The notes under the pieces are model-generated. The model saw only the letters and a program-made list of their open reading frames with translations. It was not told where the DNA came from and did not search any database. Shown here in pieces: positions 35,826-47,117 of a stretch of DNA of 64,000 nt. Each line of letters begins with the position of its first letter. Positions within the stretch are counted from its first letter, which is position 1. The translations under genes were made by a program, and so were the position numbers. The DNA is from Anaeramoeba flamelloides (Eukaryota; Metamonada; Anaeramoebidae), in NCBI GenBank assembly GCA_027625915.1, contig JANTQA010000021.1:1-64000 (forward strand), in the 5' to 3' direction.

Positions 35826-38800
35826 TTTTTTGTTCTTTTGTTTGCTTTATTTTGATAAAAAGATTGGTGTTGACTTTGCATTGAAAGTTTTGCCGTTCAA
35901 TGAAAAAACTACTGTTAGACTCCAACTTTGGGATATCGGAGGTAATTTTTTTGAAATAGCTTTCTTTTTCTTGAAATTTCTAAACCCACAAAAAAAAAAT
36001 TCTTCATTAAACAAATCGATACAACCTTGGACAATTTAATAAAAAAAATAAAAGGACAAGAAATGTACCGAAACATGACACGAGTATATTACAAATCAAC
36101 TGTTGGTGGGATAGTAGCATATGACTTGACAAATGAATCCACTTTTGACGCAGTGCTAAAATGGAAAGAAGACATCGACTCAAAAGTTAGAACCGAAAAA
36201 GGCGATCCTATACCAGTTATCTTAGTTGCAAATAAGGTTTTTTATTTTTTTTTTTAATTTTATTTTTTATTTTTTTTTCATAAATTAACTGTTTGGAAAT
36301 TTCTGAAACAACGAAAACAACACATTTTTTTTTTTTCACCACAAATCCAAATTAAAACCTATTCGTTACCAAAACATGTCTGTCTTTTTGAAAAAGGTTT
36401 TTTTTACTTTGATAAATAATTTCAAATTTACTTACCAATTCGGAATATTTGAACAATTTTTGATCAATTCCTTTGTTTAGCCTCATAAACTATTTCATAA
36501 AAAGAGGGACAAATTTATTTCAAAAGAATCTTGATTAAACCCAATTCTAATACTTATGTTTGATATTTAAATGGATAAAATTTCATCTCATTTTTGTTAT
36601 TTGAAAACTTTAATATTTCTTTCACTTTGGAATTGTTTTTTATGCCAAAAAATTTATTTGAAAGTCAAGAAAATGAAAATTCTAAAAAAAGTATTCCCAA
36701 TGTCAATTTACGCCTTGAGGCATAAGAATTGGAAAAACAAAAATTAAGTGAAAATTTTTTCATTCTTCAGGAATTGTTAACCTTAAGGATTACAATCCCT
36801 GAAATTTGAAAAAAGATTATCTTGTGTAGGGGGTAGTGAGTTGTTAATTTGGTTCTTTTCTGATCGATCTTGTTTTTGGTATGGATTTTAATAGTGGTTC
36901 AAAATGGAAATTTTTAACAATTTATTTTTTTTTTTCCCAAATTCGAATTGAAGAATGTAAGACTAATAAATTAGTAGGTGTTCAAGAATAAATTTTGGTT
37001 TTTGGGTTTTAGAAAAGAATCTTGATTTACTTTTTTGTCAATTAACTAAATGAAAAAATAAAATTTTTAAAAGCTGCAAATAAAACCAAACTTAATTAAA
37101 AATTTCAATCAACAACCCACAAACCACATTTTTTTATAACTTAAGTTCCAACCAATTAATCTTATATTCTTCAATTCGGATTTGGAAAAAAAAAAAAAAT
37201 AAATTGTTAAAAATTTCCATTTTGAACCACTATTAAAATCCATACCAAAAACAAGATCGATCAGATAAGAGCCAAATTAACAAGTCACTACACCCCTACA
37301 CAAGATAATCTTTTTTCAAATTTCAGGGATTGTAAACCTTAAGGATGGTCGAATCACTTAAAAATTGAGTTTGATCTTAAAATTCGAAAAAAAAAATAAA
37401 ATTGTTTAATTGTTTGTTCTTCGAAAGTATATCATACACTTAAAGCGGAATTGACAATTTTAAGAAATTTTTACTTAAAGTATTTTTGAAAAATGGTGGA
37501 TTTTGTTCGCAATTCTCATAATAAAAGAAGATTTTTAACTAACCCCAATAATATTGTATTTAACTTTAAAAAATCGTATATAGAAATGGCGTATTTTTTT
37601 TTAAAAATCATTGAAAAACTATTTTTTGCCAATTTTTATTCCGAGTATTTTGACATTAATTTCCCGTGGAAAGAAATATTTTACTTTTTTACTTTTTCAT
37701 TTGCAATCATTATTGCTAATTTTTCAAGATCTAATTTCTTTTGTTTCAAAAAATTAAAAAGATAAATAGAGAAGAATAAAAGAATTTTTTTTATCGCTTG
37801 TAAAAAATTTTTCATAATTGATAAAGAAACAGATAAATAAAAAAAAAAATGAATAAAGTCAAAAAATTAATAAAAAAAATAAATTGAATACCGTTGTTTT
37901 GTTATGAAAGTATAAACATACTTGAATATAATCTGGAAATTCAAAATTATTTGAAGGTTAAAAACAATGGAAAAACGACAAAAGCTCATCTACTGTTAAA
38001 TAAAAAACAAATCGGGAAAAAATTTCATTTCATTTTTGCAAAAAAAATATTTACTACGGAATTTTTGTTTTAATACACTGTTAAGAAAAATCACAGAAAC
38101 CAAACAACTACCTTCTAATTTCAAATAGTTATACTTTCTAAATATGATCTTTTCATTTTTACTCTTTGGAAGGTGAAATGAAAGTTTTAAACGGTTTATT
38201 TTTTTTATTTATTCATAACAATTTTTAAGAATACTCAAAATTATATGTATTGTTATAATTAGTATTATTATTATGAAAGTCTAGTTCGTGGAAGTAGTTT
38301 ATTAAATTAATGCATCTCATTTTTTTTTTTTTTTAATTTGGCTTGTGTCTTTCTTTTTCTATTTGTTCCCAAGCTTCTGATATCCATCACCAGCTATATA
38401 ACAATACAATTAACCAATAACTTATATAGTGTTATTTCTATGGTACTCTCTTTCAATCTTTAAATATATAATTTTCCGGAAAGGAACTTTAAAAGAAATT
38501 ATAATGGAATTTGATTTTTGAGGAACAATGAAAAAAGATCATAATTCATAATAATATGTAATTAAATATAAAGGGCATTTTATCAGAAAAATACGTTGTC
38601 AAAGAATTTTCAAAAATTTTTCAACAAAATAATATTTATATTGAGAATACATCTGATTTAATTTTTTCAAATTATTTTGATACCTTATTTAGTTTTTTTA
38701 AATGAAATTAATTTGATTTATAGAACAGAATAATTTAATTTCTGGTATAAACTTGGAAATACTGTTAAATTCAAAAAAAAAAAAGTCATTTTATATCCTA

Positions 38801-40566
38801 AAAATTCAATAAGGAAAAGCTAAATCTCTAAAATTTTTATTTTCAATCGATTTTGTAAAGATCTTGTGTTTTTTTTAACAAATAATTCGTAAAATATTTG
38901 GGGAATTTGAAAGAAAAATTTTCATTTATTAGTCATTTTAAAAAAGTGAGTACTTTTTTTTTATTATGATTTTGTCAGAATTATAACTTTTTTTAACAGG
39001 TTTTATATTTAAATAAAGTGAAATCTTTTTTTTAAACAAAGTGCTTTCCTTCTCACTCCAAACTCTAAACCACATTTAAAGTTTTAGTCCTCACTATATT
39101 AAAATACAAAACTTTCAAAAATTTTTAATTCTCAAAAAGTTTTCACTTTTTAAATGTCCAAAGGTTTAAAGTAAATAAGATCAAAAATAAAAAAGAAATT
39201 AGAGCAATTAAATAACGATCCCCAAATGCACATTCATGATCAATTATCAAATTAAATAAATTAACCAAAAGTATCGTGACTGTGATTTTGAGTGTTCTTA
39301 ATTAAAGACAGCATTGTTTTTTTTTTTTTTGATTTTTTATCAATTGCTTCTTTTAAACCCTTTTTAAATTCCAAATTTTTTTTTTTTTTTTTCATTTTTC
39401 CTTTTCAATTTTTTGCTTTTGCTTTTTAAACATAAAAAAAATTTGTGTGTGTCTTTCCCTTGAACAATCGTGAAATCTATGGTTTTTCGCTTAAATTACC
39501 TTTGACGAAATTTAAGTAAAAGTACATTTAGAGTGTAATTTACACTTCTTCAATAATAATAAAATAATAAAAAAAGTTTTAACTTTTTTAAAATAGAAAA
39601 CTTTGAAAAAAGTCTTTAATTTTTTAAAATGACTCTAATTGAAAAATGACAGTATTTAATGATGAAATTTCCGAAAAATATATTTTTTCCAAAAATATCA
39701 GAATTTCAAAAAAAACAATTCAATTTTTTGTATTTCAATTGAGTCATTGATAAAACAAACTAAAATTTTTTCAAATATAATAATAAAAAAATTACAAAAA
39801 AATCGAATTTATGAATTATTTTTAGAATGTCAGTTGTTTTGAAAAAGTCTGGAACAAAGCTTTTAAAAAGCGTCGACCAAACAATGCTTAAAAGAGTGAA
39901 TTAAACAGATCGGACAACACTTTTTTAAAGTTTTATTTCGCACTTTTTTAAAACAGTTATATATTAACTTTTGAACAAGATTTTGATTACTTAAAGATAG
40001 TGTATACTGGTGAAATGATAATCATATTTGTTAATTGTTTTATTGCAACTTTAACAAAATATTTATTCAATTTTTAACTCTTCAGCCTGATTGTTTTTTT
40101 TGAATCAAATAATTTATCATTAATTCTTAGAATATTTTGAATTTGTTTTTTAAACATTACAGAAATTTTCACACACAAAACTTTTTTGGATTGATCAATT
40201 AAATTCATTTGAAATGAAATAATCATTTTTACTTATAAACCAAAATATAAAATATATTTTTATCAAATATAGATTGATCTTCTCGATGAAGAACAAGAAA
40301 AGGAACAAGGACTCGAAAATTGGAGAAAAACAAAAGAAGAAATGGATGAATTTTGTAAAAAACATAATTTTATTGGTTGGTTTAATACGAGTGCAAAAGA
40401 AAATATTAATATTGATGAAAGCGCATATGCATTGGTTGATCATATAGTTACAAATGATATCCATGAAGCTAAAGAAAAGGATCCAAATGTTTTAAAAATT
40501 GAAGACGAAGAAGGATCAGAATCAGATGATGAAGTGGAAAGACCTAAAAAAAGTAATTGTTGTTAG
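35308..40566 (+). CDS. Rab32-family small GTPase, six exons
   Basis: Exons are 35308-35364, 35544-35550, 35663-35730, 35863-35941, 36055-36236 and 40273-40566, giving 228 residues with every phase consistent. The motifs are the P-loop VVGDLGTGKTS, the Rab32-type switch I segment TTIGVDFALKVL, WDIGGQE (switch II), NMTRVYYK, VANKID (guanine specificity), NTSAKEN and a C-terminal CC for double geranylgeranylation. Rab32/38 proteins act on lysosome-related organelles, mitochondria-associated membranes and phagosomes. The function here is inferred from family only. Switch II is odd: GGQEMY replaces the usual AGQERF. The start ATG follows AAGATAACC. The second exon is only 7 nt. The last intron is 4,036 bp and contains a Mutator-like element. 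Confidence 0.92.
35544..35550 (+). other. 7-nt microexon in the Rab P-loop
   Basis: GATCTTG is flanked by AAAAAG on the left and GTATGC on the right. Joined between GTTGTTGGG (exon 1) and GAACTGGTAAAAC (exon 3) it gives VVGDLGTGKT. Without it, the Walker A motif lacks residues and the frame does not join. Confidence 0.85.
35789..35820 (+). repeat. Uninterrupted T-run in Rab intron
   Basis: About 32 consecutive T lie between exons 3 and 4. This length is prone to assembly error. Confidence 0.8.
36237..40272 (+). other. Rab gene intron 5 (4,036 bp)
   Basis: The donor is AAG then GTTTTTTA, and the acceptor is CAAATATAG. It contains the Mutator-like element at 36790-37335. It also holds old repeat segments shared with 62035-62160 (about 38790-38940, TCGATTTTGTAAAGATCTT) and with 60580-60700 (about 39830-39990). 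The 90-codon frame at 37493 is probably chance. Confidence 0.8.
36790..37335. mobile_element. Mutator-like non-autonomous element
   Basis: The element has terminal inverted repeats of about 185-195 bp, more than 90% matched by eye. They start TTACAATCCCTGAAATTTGA and include TGATCGATCTTGTTTTTGGT and AGTGGTTCAAAATGGAAATT. It is flanked by the direct repeat ACCTTAAGGA (36780-36789 and 37336-37345). Long terminal repeats with a 9-11-bp target duplication are characteristic of Mutator-like elements. No transposase is encoded. The arms are well preserved, so the insertion looks fairly young. Confidence 0.85.
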
Positions 40567-41519
40567 TTAAACAATTAATAATTTCTTTTTTTTTTATTAA
40601 TAAATTATTAGAATATATTTATCTCTATATTTATAATATAATGATTATTTTTAAATCAAATTTTCATATTCATTAAAATTTTTTAATCTAAACTTCTATA
40701 CATATATATACATATATATATATATATAATTTATTAATAATAATTAAAATAAATATTTTTTTATAAAATTAAAAAAATATAAAATTATTGGAGTTGAATA
40801 TCTTTTTTTTTTTTGAAAATTTATTATTACAAATGATTTTCGTTACAAATTACCTTTTAAAAAAAACAGGAATATTATGATTATTTTTCTCTATTTTTTT
40901 TTTAATTTGAATACTTTGATTTTGAGAAAATACAAGAAAAGATTTCTTTTATATTGTGATATAAGTTTCAATTTTTTGGTGGTTCTAATTTAGTTTTTCA
41001 CATATAATTTTATTTGTACACACCCTAATGTTTTTAAAGAACTATTTAATGGGTCTTTCAAAAAAACTTTTGACTTTTTTTTTTATACCTTCCAGATATA
41101 TTCCACCTTTGACCAAATTAGTATTAATAAAAAAGTTAATTTTTATTTGAAATTTTTACCTTTGTGAAGAATGAACTCTAAATTGAAATAATATAACTTA
41201 TTCCTTTCGAATTTTTGTAAGGAGGGTTTTTTAAGTTCCGGTTACTCGTGAAACAATATTAAGTTTGGATGTTACAAAGAACTAGCTGTTTTCATAATTA
41301 GGAAAATTTTGAATTTGTCCTGATAATTCTAACAAAATTATTTAAAATGATTCCCGAGATTTGTTATTGAAGTATGTAAGTTTTTTTTTTTTTTTTGGGT
41401 AATTTTTTATCATGGTGTTTTTTTTTTTTCATTTTTTACCAATTTTAAGTACTGAACTTTAAAAAATGATTTTTCCGACTATTTATTTCCTCCAAATATA
41501 CTTTTTTAATTTATTTGGG
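40567..41519. other. Downstream of Rab gene
   Basis: A+T-rich DNA with a (TA)n microsatellite at about 40700-40731. No gene is seen. Confidence 0.45.
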
Positions 41520-41990
41520 TTTCTCATATTTTGTAAAAGTCTTTTGGGGGGGGGGGGATAAAAAATCATAATAAGATTTGTGAACTTGTTAATGATTAGA
41601 ACGGAAACAACTTGAACTTATTCTGATCAGACCTGAATTGGATGTAGTAAAGATAATACAATAAAAGATATTCAATCAACTGAAGTCAACTTAATACGCC
41701 CTCTATATAATTTGTCCGGTCAAACGGTGTGTTTGGGCAAGACTGTCAAGTCCGCGTCTTGAACATATATTTTATAAAAACAAGATTTAGGAAAGTATCC
41801 TCAAAAAAAAAAGTAAAAAATAAAAACTAATATTAGGGAAAAAAAATCAATTGTTTAAAAACCAGAGCTATATAGGTGTACTTTATATCTTTTATATTCT
41901 AAAATAAAAATTAATATAGTAATATATCTGATTTGATCTTGAGTTAGCCAAATTTGTAAAAATCTTTATTAAAATAAATTCTGATGTTGA
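41520..41990 (+). repeat. Dispersed repeat R7 with an 11-G run, copy 2
   Basis: It starts near an 11-base G-run (about 41546-41556) and aligns with 7300-7810 as described there. The segment between 41690 and 41770 (TTGTCCGGTCAAACGGTGTG) is notably G+C-rich for this genome. Confidence 0.55.
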
Positions 41991-42366
41991 TCCAAAAATG
42001 TTCAATATTTGATAAAATAACCATTTATGTACTATGATGTCGAAAAACTTTCTTAAAAAAGTTCATTACACATTTTATTTTTATTTAATCTCTTTTCTTA
42101 CATATTTTCCTTTTTTTTTTTTTTTTTTTCATTAGAAAGAAACTTTTATTCTTTTCTTTATTAAAAGACAATCCATATCATGAATTATAATATTTTTTCC
42201 ATTATGTCTTTAATAATAAAAATCTAAATAGCATTATGTTTTTGGGTAAACTAGAGTGATTTTGGTAAATAGCCCCTCTTCAATAAGAATTGATTAATTG
42301 CTAAACAAACAATTATATATATTTTTTTTTTACTTAAAACAAATCCCATTTAATAAACTACTATAA

Positions 42367-42565
42367 CATTTAGTTCCACTTTTAAGCTATAAACGTTCAG
42401 GGAAAATTTAGGTTAAAATAATACCAAATTAAAATCCTGAAATTACACTTCTAGTAAAATAATTTGTGGTAAAAGAAATTTCCAAAAAAATCTGCTTTAA
42501 TTTTAGATTTTTGTATATCTTAAATTCTGTCGAAAGTTTGTTCATGAAAGGTGAAACTGATTGTA
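42367..42565. mobile_element. Palindromic TA-inserted MITE, copy 5 (degraded)
   Basis: TTAGTTCCACTTTTAAGC on the left and GGTGAAACTGATTGTA on the right are decayed ends. The centre TTCTAGTAAAATAATTTG is conserved. Confidence 0.75.
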
Positions 42566-44144
42566 AATATGATTTTTCTTATTACAAAGGAAGATTTTTT
42601 CTTTTTCAATAATAAAGTTTGTTAGAGGAAAATATAAATCACTTGAGAGAAAGATTTTTTAATTTTTGAGGGGATGTTCTACCCTTTTAATATGAATTTA
42701 ACTTTTATTAATAAAAAGAATTTAACATTTTCTTGATTGAAGATTGTTCCATTCAAAAAATTTATAATAAATGAATATAAAATTATTCTTAAAATTAGAA
42801 AATGAAATAAAATCAAAAACAGAAGATAATAAAATTATTTTAGCAATCATTGAATTTTTATCAATTTACTCTATTAAACAGTTATTGGGTGAAACTGAAA
42901 ACATTTTTTTTAATTTTTTTTTTCTTTTTCTAACCAATTAGAATCATCTTTAGTATTGTCAATAATTAACGTAAATTGTAATTGGAGGGAAATATTATAA
43001 GTGAATTCGTATTCAAATTATTATTAAAAAATATCTTATTAATAATATTGAAACAATTGATAATTGAATTTTTTACTGATGATCACAATTAAAAAAATAT
43101 CATTTTAGAAATATTTTTTTTTATCTCCTTTTCCAAATCTAAAATTAGAAAACATAAAATAATTATATTCCGGTATTCAAAAATTATTATCCAGAACCCC
43201 TAAAAGTAACTATTTTTTAAATTATTTTAATAAAAAATTTACCCAAAAATAATCTTATGAAATCCAAATATTAATTAACTTTGTTTCCTCTTTGGATGGA
43301 AAAGAGATATAAACTTCAATTTATTTCCATTATCTAAAAAAAAATTATCTAAATAATCTTATGAGTTTATCATTTTATCATATAAAAAAAATCAAGTTTT
43401 TCACGATTTATCAACTTTACAGGAGAAATTTTAGAAAGATATTTTCAAAAGTTAAAGACTGAATATAGATAATCCAACCTTTAAATTTGTTTGGAAATCT
43501 CTCTTTTTTTTTTTACTCAAATAAGAATCATTTTTAATTAAAGGGGCAAACTTTTTTTTTTAAGAGATTTGATCAACTTTTGGTTCTATTAGACAAATAG
43601 ACTATTTTAGAGGAATTTGAATTATGGGTTACTAATATGATTTACCTTTAATCGTAATATATTTAAATTTTAGAGTTTCCTGAGGTAGATGCTAATTGTT
43701 TCAGAAATATTTGGAAAATTTATTCTTTACAATTGATGAAAATAATAAAAACAAAAAAAAAAAAAGTAATAAAAATAAAAACTCCACAAATATAACGAAA
43801 CAACAATAATTAAAACTATTAATCCCTTTTTTTCTGAAATTACTGATTATTTTAATAAAATATTGAAATCAAAATTAACATACAAGAGGTAACTTTTAAA
43901 AAAATTGGAAATTTTGAAAGAAAAAAAAAAAAATAAAAATAATGTAATAAGAAATTAAGAAATTCTTATTTTGTATTTTATTCAAAGTTTAAGAATAATG
44001 TCATTTTCATTAATAATAGACAATTAATCAAAAACATCAATAAATATTAAAAGTGATTATTTATTTTCTGGTTTTTGAAATTGGAATCAAAGAAAAAATA
44101 GAATAAGAATTGGAAAAAATAACAAATTGGAAAATTGAAAAGAG
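42566..44144. other. Interval between MITE and F-box gene
   Basis: A+T-rich sequence only. It includes the 3' flank of the F-box gene, which is on the minus strand. I see no further gene. Confidence 0.4.
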
Positions 44145-45882
44145 TTAATCGTATAAGATGATACCTTTCCATCTTTTTATTTCATAGCAATAATACGAAA
44201 TTACCATAAAATCCACAATTGCTAATATTAAATAAATTGGAAGAAATACCCAAAAAATATTAAATCTTTCTCCATTGGTTTGTAACCAGAGAACTAATGT
44301 CATTGTAAAAAATTGAATAGTGACAGATACTCCCCATATAAGCAATACAACATCCATGTCGTTGATATTAAATCTGTGGCCATAACTCTTATTAATTTGA
44401 AAAAGTGTTAGGATTATGAAAAATATGATTATTAAAAACCAATAAAATTTAAAGAATATTGGGGAAAAGATATTTATAATTGTCAAAAGGCCAGACAAAG
44501 CGTTCAAAAAAAGGAAACTGTATTGAAAGTAAAACCATTTCCGCGGTATATTGTTTGTGCCGCACCATAAATTAAAATATATCTTCCCAAGTAAAAGCCA
44601 AAACAGTATTATCAGTAAGGATTGTAACAGTTTGGAATTGCAAACAAATTTAAGAAACACAACTAGCAATGTCAAATATGCAAGGACAGACAAATGCTTT
44701 TTGAACAAAATATTTTTTATATATTTATTAATATGCAAAGCACAACTTAACAAGACAAGAAAGAGATTTGGGAACACGTAGCTTTTTAGAGTTATTGGGA
44801 GTAAATTTAATATCTTTTTTTCATCTTTTGAAATTAAATGCCGATGTATTTGAACCAATATGAACGTTAACGCCAGAGGTAAAAAAAAAACAACTGTTTT
44901 TTCAGGAATCAGCAGCAAATGATTATATGAATGTTTAAATTTGTTTTGCTTTTCGATAAAAGCTTTTTTTTGGAACACTTCTTTTAATCCGTTCATTTGT
45001 CTTGTAAGTGCTAAATAATAATTATCAATATGATCATTAATCCAATCAAATCTAATTTTTTTGGTTGTTAAAGGCGTTTCTTGTTGGTTCTTAATCAGAC
45101 AACCAATAGACGATCTTTGGTTGGTATTTACTTTTTCTTTTTCTTTTTCTTCTTCTTCTTCTTCTTCTTCTTCTTCTTCTTCTTCTTCTTCTTCTTTTTC
45201 TTCATTTTCTTCATTTTCTTCTATTTTTTGTTGATCATTTAACATTTTTTGATATTGGATCTCGTTCTTTACAAGAATTGTTGGTGAACCAGTCATTTTT
45301 TCCCCCAAATCCCCTTGTACACCAAGAATAATAACATTGTTTCGAAAATATTGATTTTCAATTTCAAATTTTTCAAAGTGCAAAAAGAAGTCATATTTTA
45401 AACATAATTGCCTCCAAACAATTTGATCTTGAGCAAGACAATTAAAAAAAACACAAGAACAAACTAATTTACTGATACTTTTAATAGGTAGGTATGTAAA
45501 TATTTTGAAAAGAACTGAATGATAACAGAAAAGCAAAAAAGTTAAAAATTAAAAGAAAAGCATTCTCTTTTTTCCTTGTTTTAAATCGCTTACTTTCGTT
45601 TGGGAGATCAACTATTTTGAGTCGATACTTTTTTGAAGAATTGTGTTGTGTTGGGATTGAAAAATTGATCAGTTTGGATTGAGAATAGTTCCCAAATTGG
45701 TTTTTGCCTGGAATCGGAAAAAATGTTTTTTCATTTTTTGTCTCATAGATTAGGCCTCTATTTCTGATCGATTCTTTTTCCAAAAATAACTCTTCTTGAG
45801 TAACGTAATAACAGTTTTGCTTTGATCTTTTTTTTTTTTCTTGTTTTTTAAAAATATTCAGCAATAAAGACAAGTAATCCAT
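44145..45882 (-). CDS. F-box protein with ~8 membrane spans
   Basis: Exons are complement(45594-45882) and complement(44145-45514), joined over a 79-bp intron (GTAAGC...ATCATTCAG). The product is 552 residues. The splice creates the F-box: LPNEILFKIFTYLPIKSISK then VCSCVFFNCLAQDQIVWRQL (about residues 92-135). F-boxes bind Skp1 in SCF ubiquitin ligases. A Glu-rich low-complexity run (about 195-225, a GAA/GAG microsatellite) follows. The C-terminal half has about eight hydrophobic spans (about residues 300-540), for example FFLPLALTFILVQI and FWVFLPIYLILAIVDFMVIS. The last spans (LVLWLQTNGERF...WVFLPIYLI) recall the TMEM185/TMEM60 repeat pattern, but this is uncertain. F-box plus polytopic membrane domain is an unusual pairing. 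The start ATG at 45882 is the first in frame. Confidence 0.75.
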
Positions 45883-45949
45883 AACGAAAGAAAAAAATGA
45901 AAAATTGTATTTTTCTTTTTTTCTATTCAAACTTTTGGATTTTCAAAAA

Positions 45950-46348
45950 TAAAACTACTTCACACGGCACGTGTTTCAAAAAAATTTTGAATTGTGTCCT
46001 TTGTCGCTTATGATCCTGAAGAACTAATAAATAATCCAAATTTTTTGAATTCTAAATTTTAGTTAAACAGAAACTTAATTATAAGATAGTAGTAGAAACC
46101 AAAACCCAACCCAATACTGATAAGACTTGTTGATTTTTCAGTGGTTTTTATTGGAAACTAGATAACCATCGTCTTAGAAGAACAATTGTTGGGTTGTGGA
46201 AAACACTCCCGACTTACAATTAAGAATTTTGATATGTAATTATTACAAATCCAAAAAATTTTGAATATTTCTTAGTTCTTCAGGATCATTAGCGGCAAAG
46301 GACACAATTCAAAAATTTTTTGAAACATGTGTCGGCTAAAGTAGTATT
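45950..46348. mobile_element. Foldback element upstream of the F-box gene
   Basis: Arms of about 95 bp (45950-46045 and about 46250-46348) are inverted copies. Their sequence includes GTGTTTCAAAAAAATTTTGA and CTTATGATCCTGAAGAACTA. An inner pair, CCCAACCC and GGGTTG, continues the symmetry. The element begins about 70 bp upstream of the F-box start codon, so it probably lies in its promoter or 5' UTR. Confidence 0.75.
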
Positions 46349-46526
46349 TTTTTTAGATTGCTCTTGAGAGCTATCGAATTTCATGATTTGCCGAAAGGAA
46401 TATTTTTTATTTATTAAAAGTTTCTTACAGAACAAGGGATGGAAAGGTAATTGTATGAATATAAACTTTAAACTCATCGGATAAAGTTAAAATGTTTGAA
46501 AAGTCCTTTTTATTTGTAAAGTCTCT

Positions 46527-46726
46527 TACAGTTAATTTCACTTTTCAGGTACAAACTTTATACGAAATTTAAGGTACTTAAAAATCTCAAATTAAGATAC
46601 ATTTTTTAGAATTTTTTTATATACAAATTATTTTACGAGAATCTGAATTTTATACATTAACTCGAGATTTTTTTTGTACCTTAAATTTCATTCAAATTTT
46701 GTCTCTTAAAAATGGAACTGACTGTA
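46527..46726. mobile_element. Palindromic TA-inserted MITE, copy 6
   Basis: The ends are TACAGTTAATTTCACTTTTC and AAAATGGAACTGACTGTA. It is 200 bp, with the centre in reverse orientation relative to copy 4. It lies between the 5' side of the F-box gene and the 3' end of the RPA43-like gene. Confidence 0.82.
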
Positions 46727-47117
46727 AGTAAATTTCTTATTAAAAAACTGAACCAACAGAAACAATCAAAAGCTCGATCTTATGATTCACACAAAAAGCA
46801 GTATTTATTATTCCAAATTATCAATAAATATAAATTCATTTAAAAATTTTTTTTTTATATAGTGTTTATATAAAACATTCTTTTTCAAAACTTCTTGTGA
46901 ATATGGTAATTAGAATATATATTTATCATTAAAACTTTATTTATATTGAATCAAGGCTTATTTAACTTTCAAAATATGATTAAAAAAAAACTCACATTAA
47001 CCAAGTATATTAAGGATTAAGAATAAAAAATCCAAAATAAAAACAATTAAAAATTTTAAAAAAAAATGGAAAAAATAACTATTTTATTTATTTTATTAAT
47101 GTCTAAATGGGGTTTAA

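Noticed and set aside
37493-37765. Open frame inside Rab intron 5
   Set aside because: Phenylalanine- and lysine-rich, with no conserved motif. It looks like chance coding in intron DNA.
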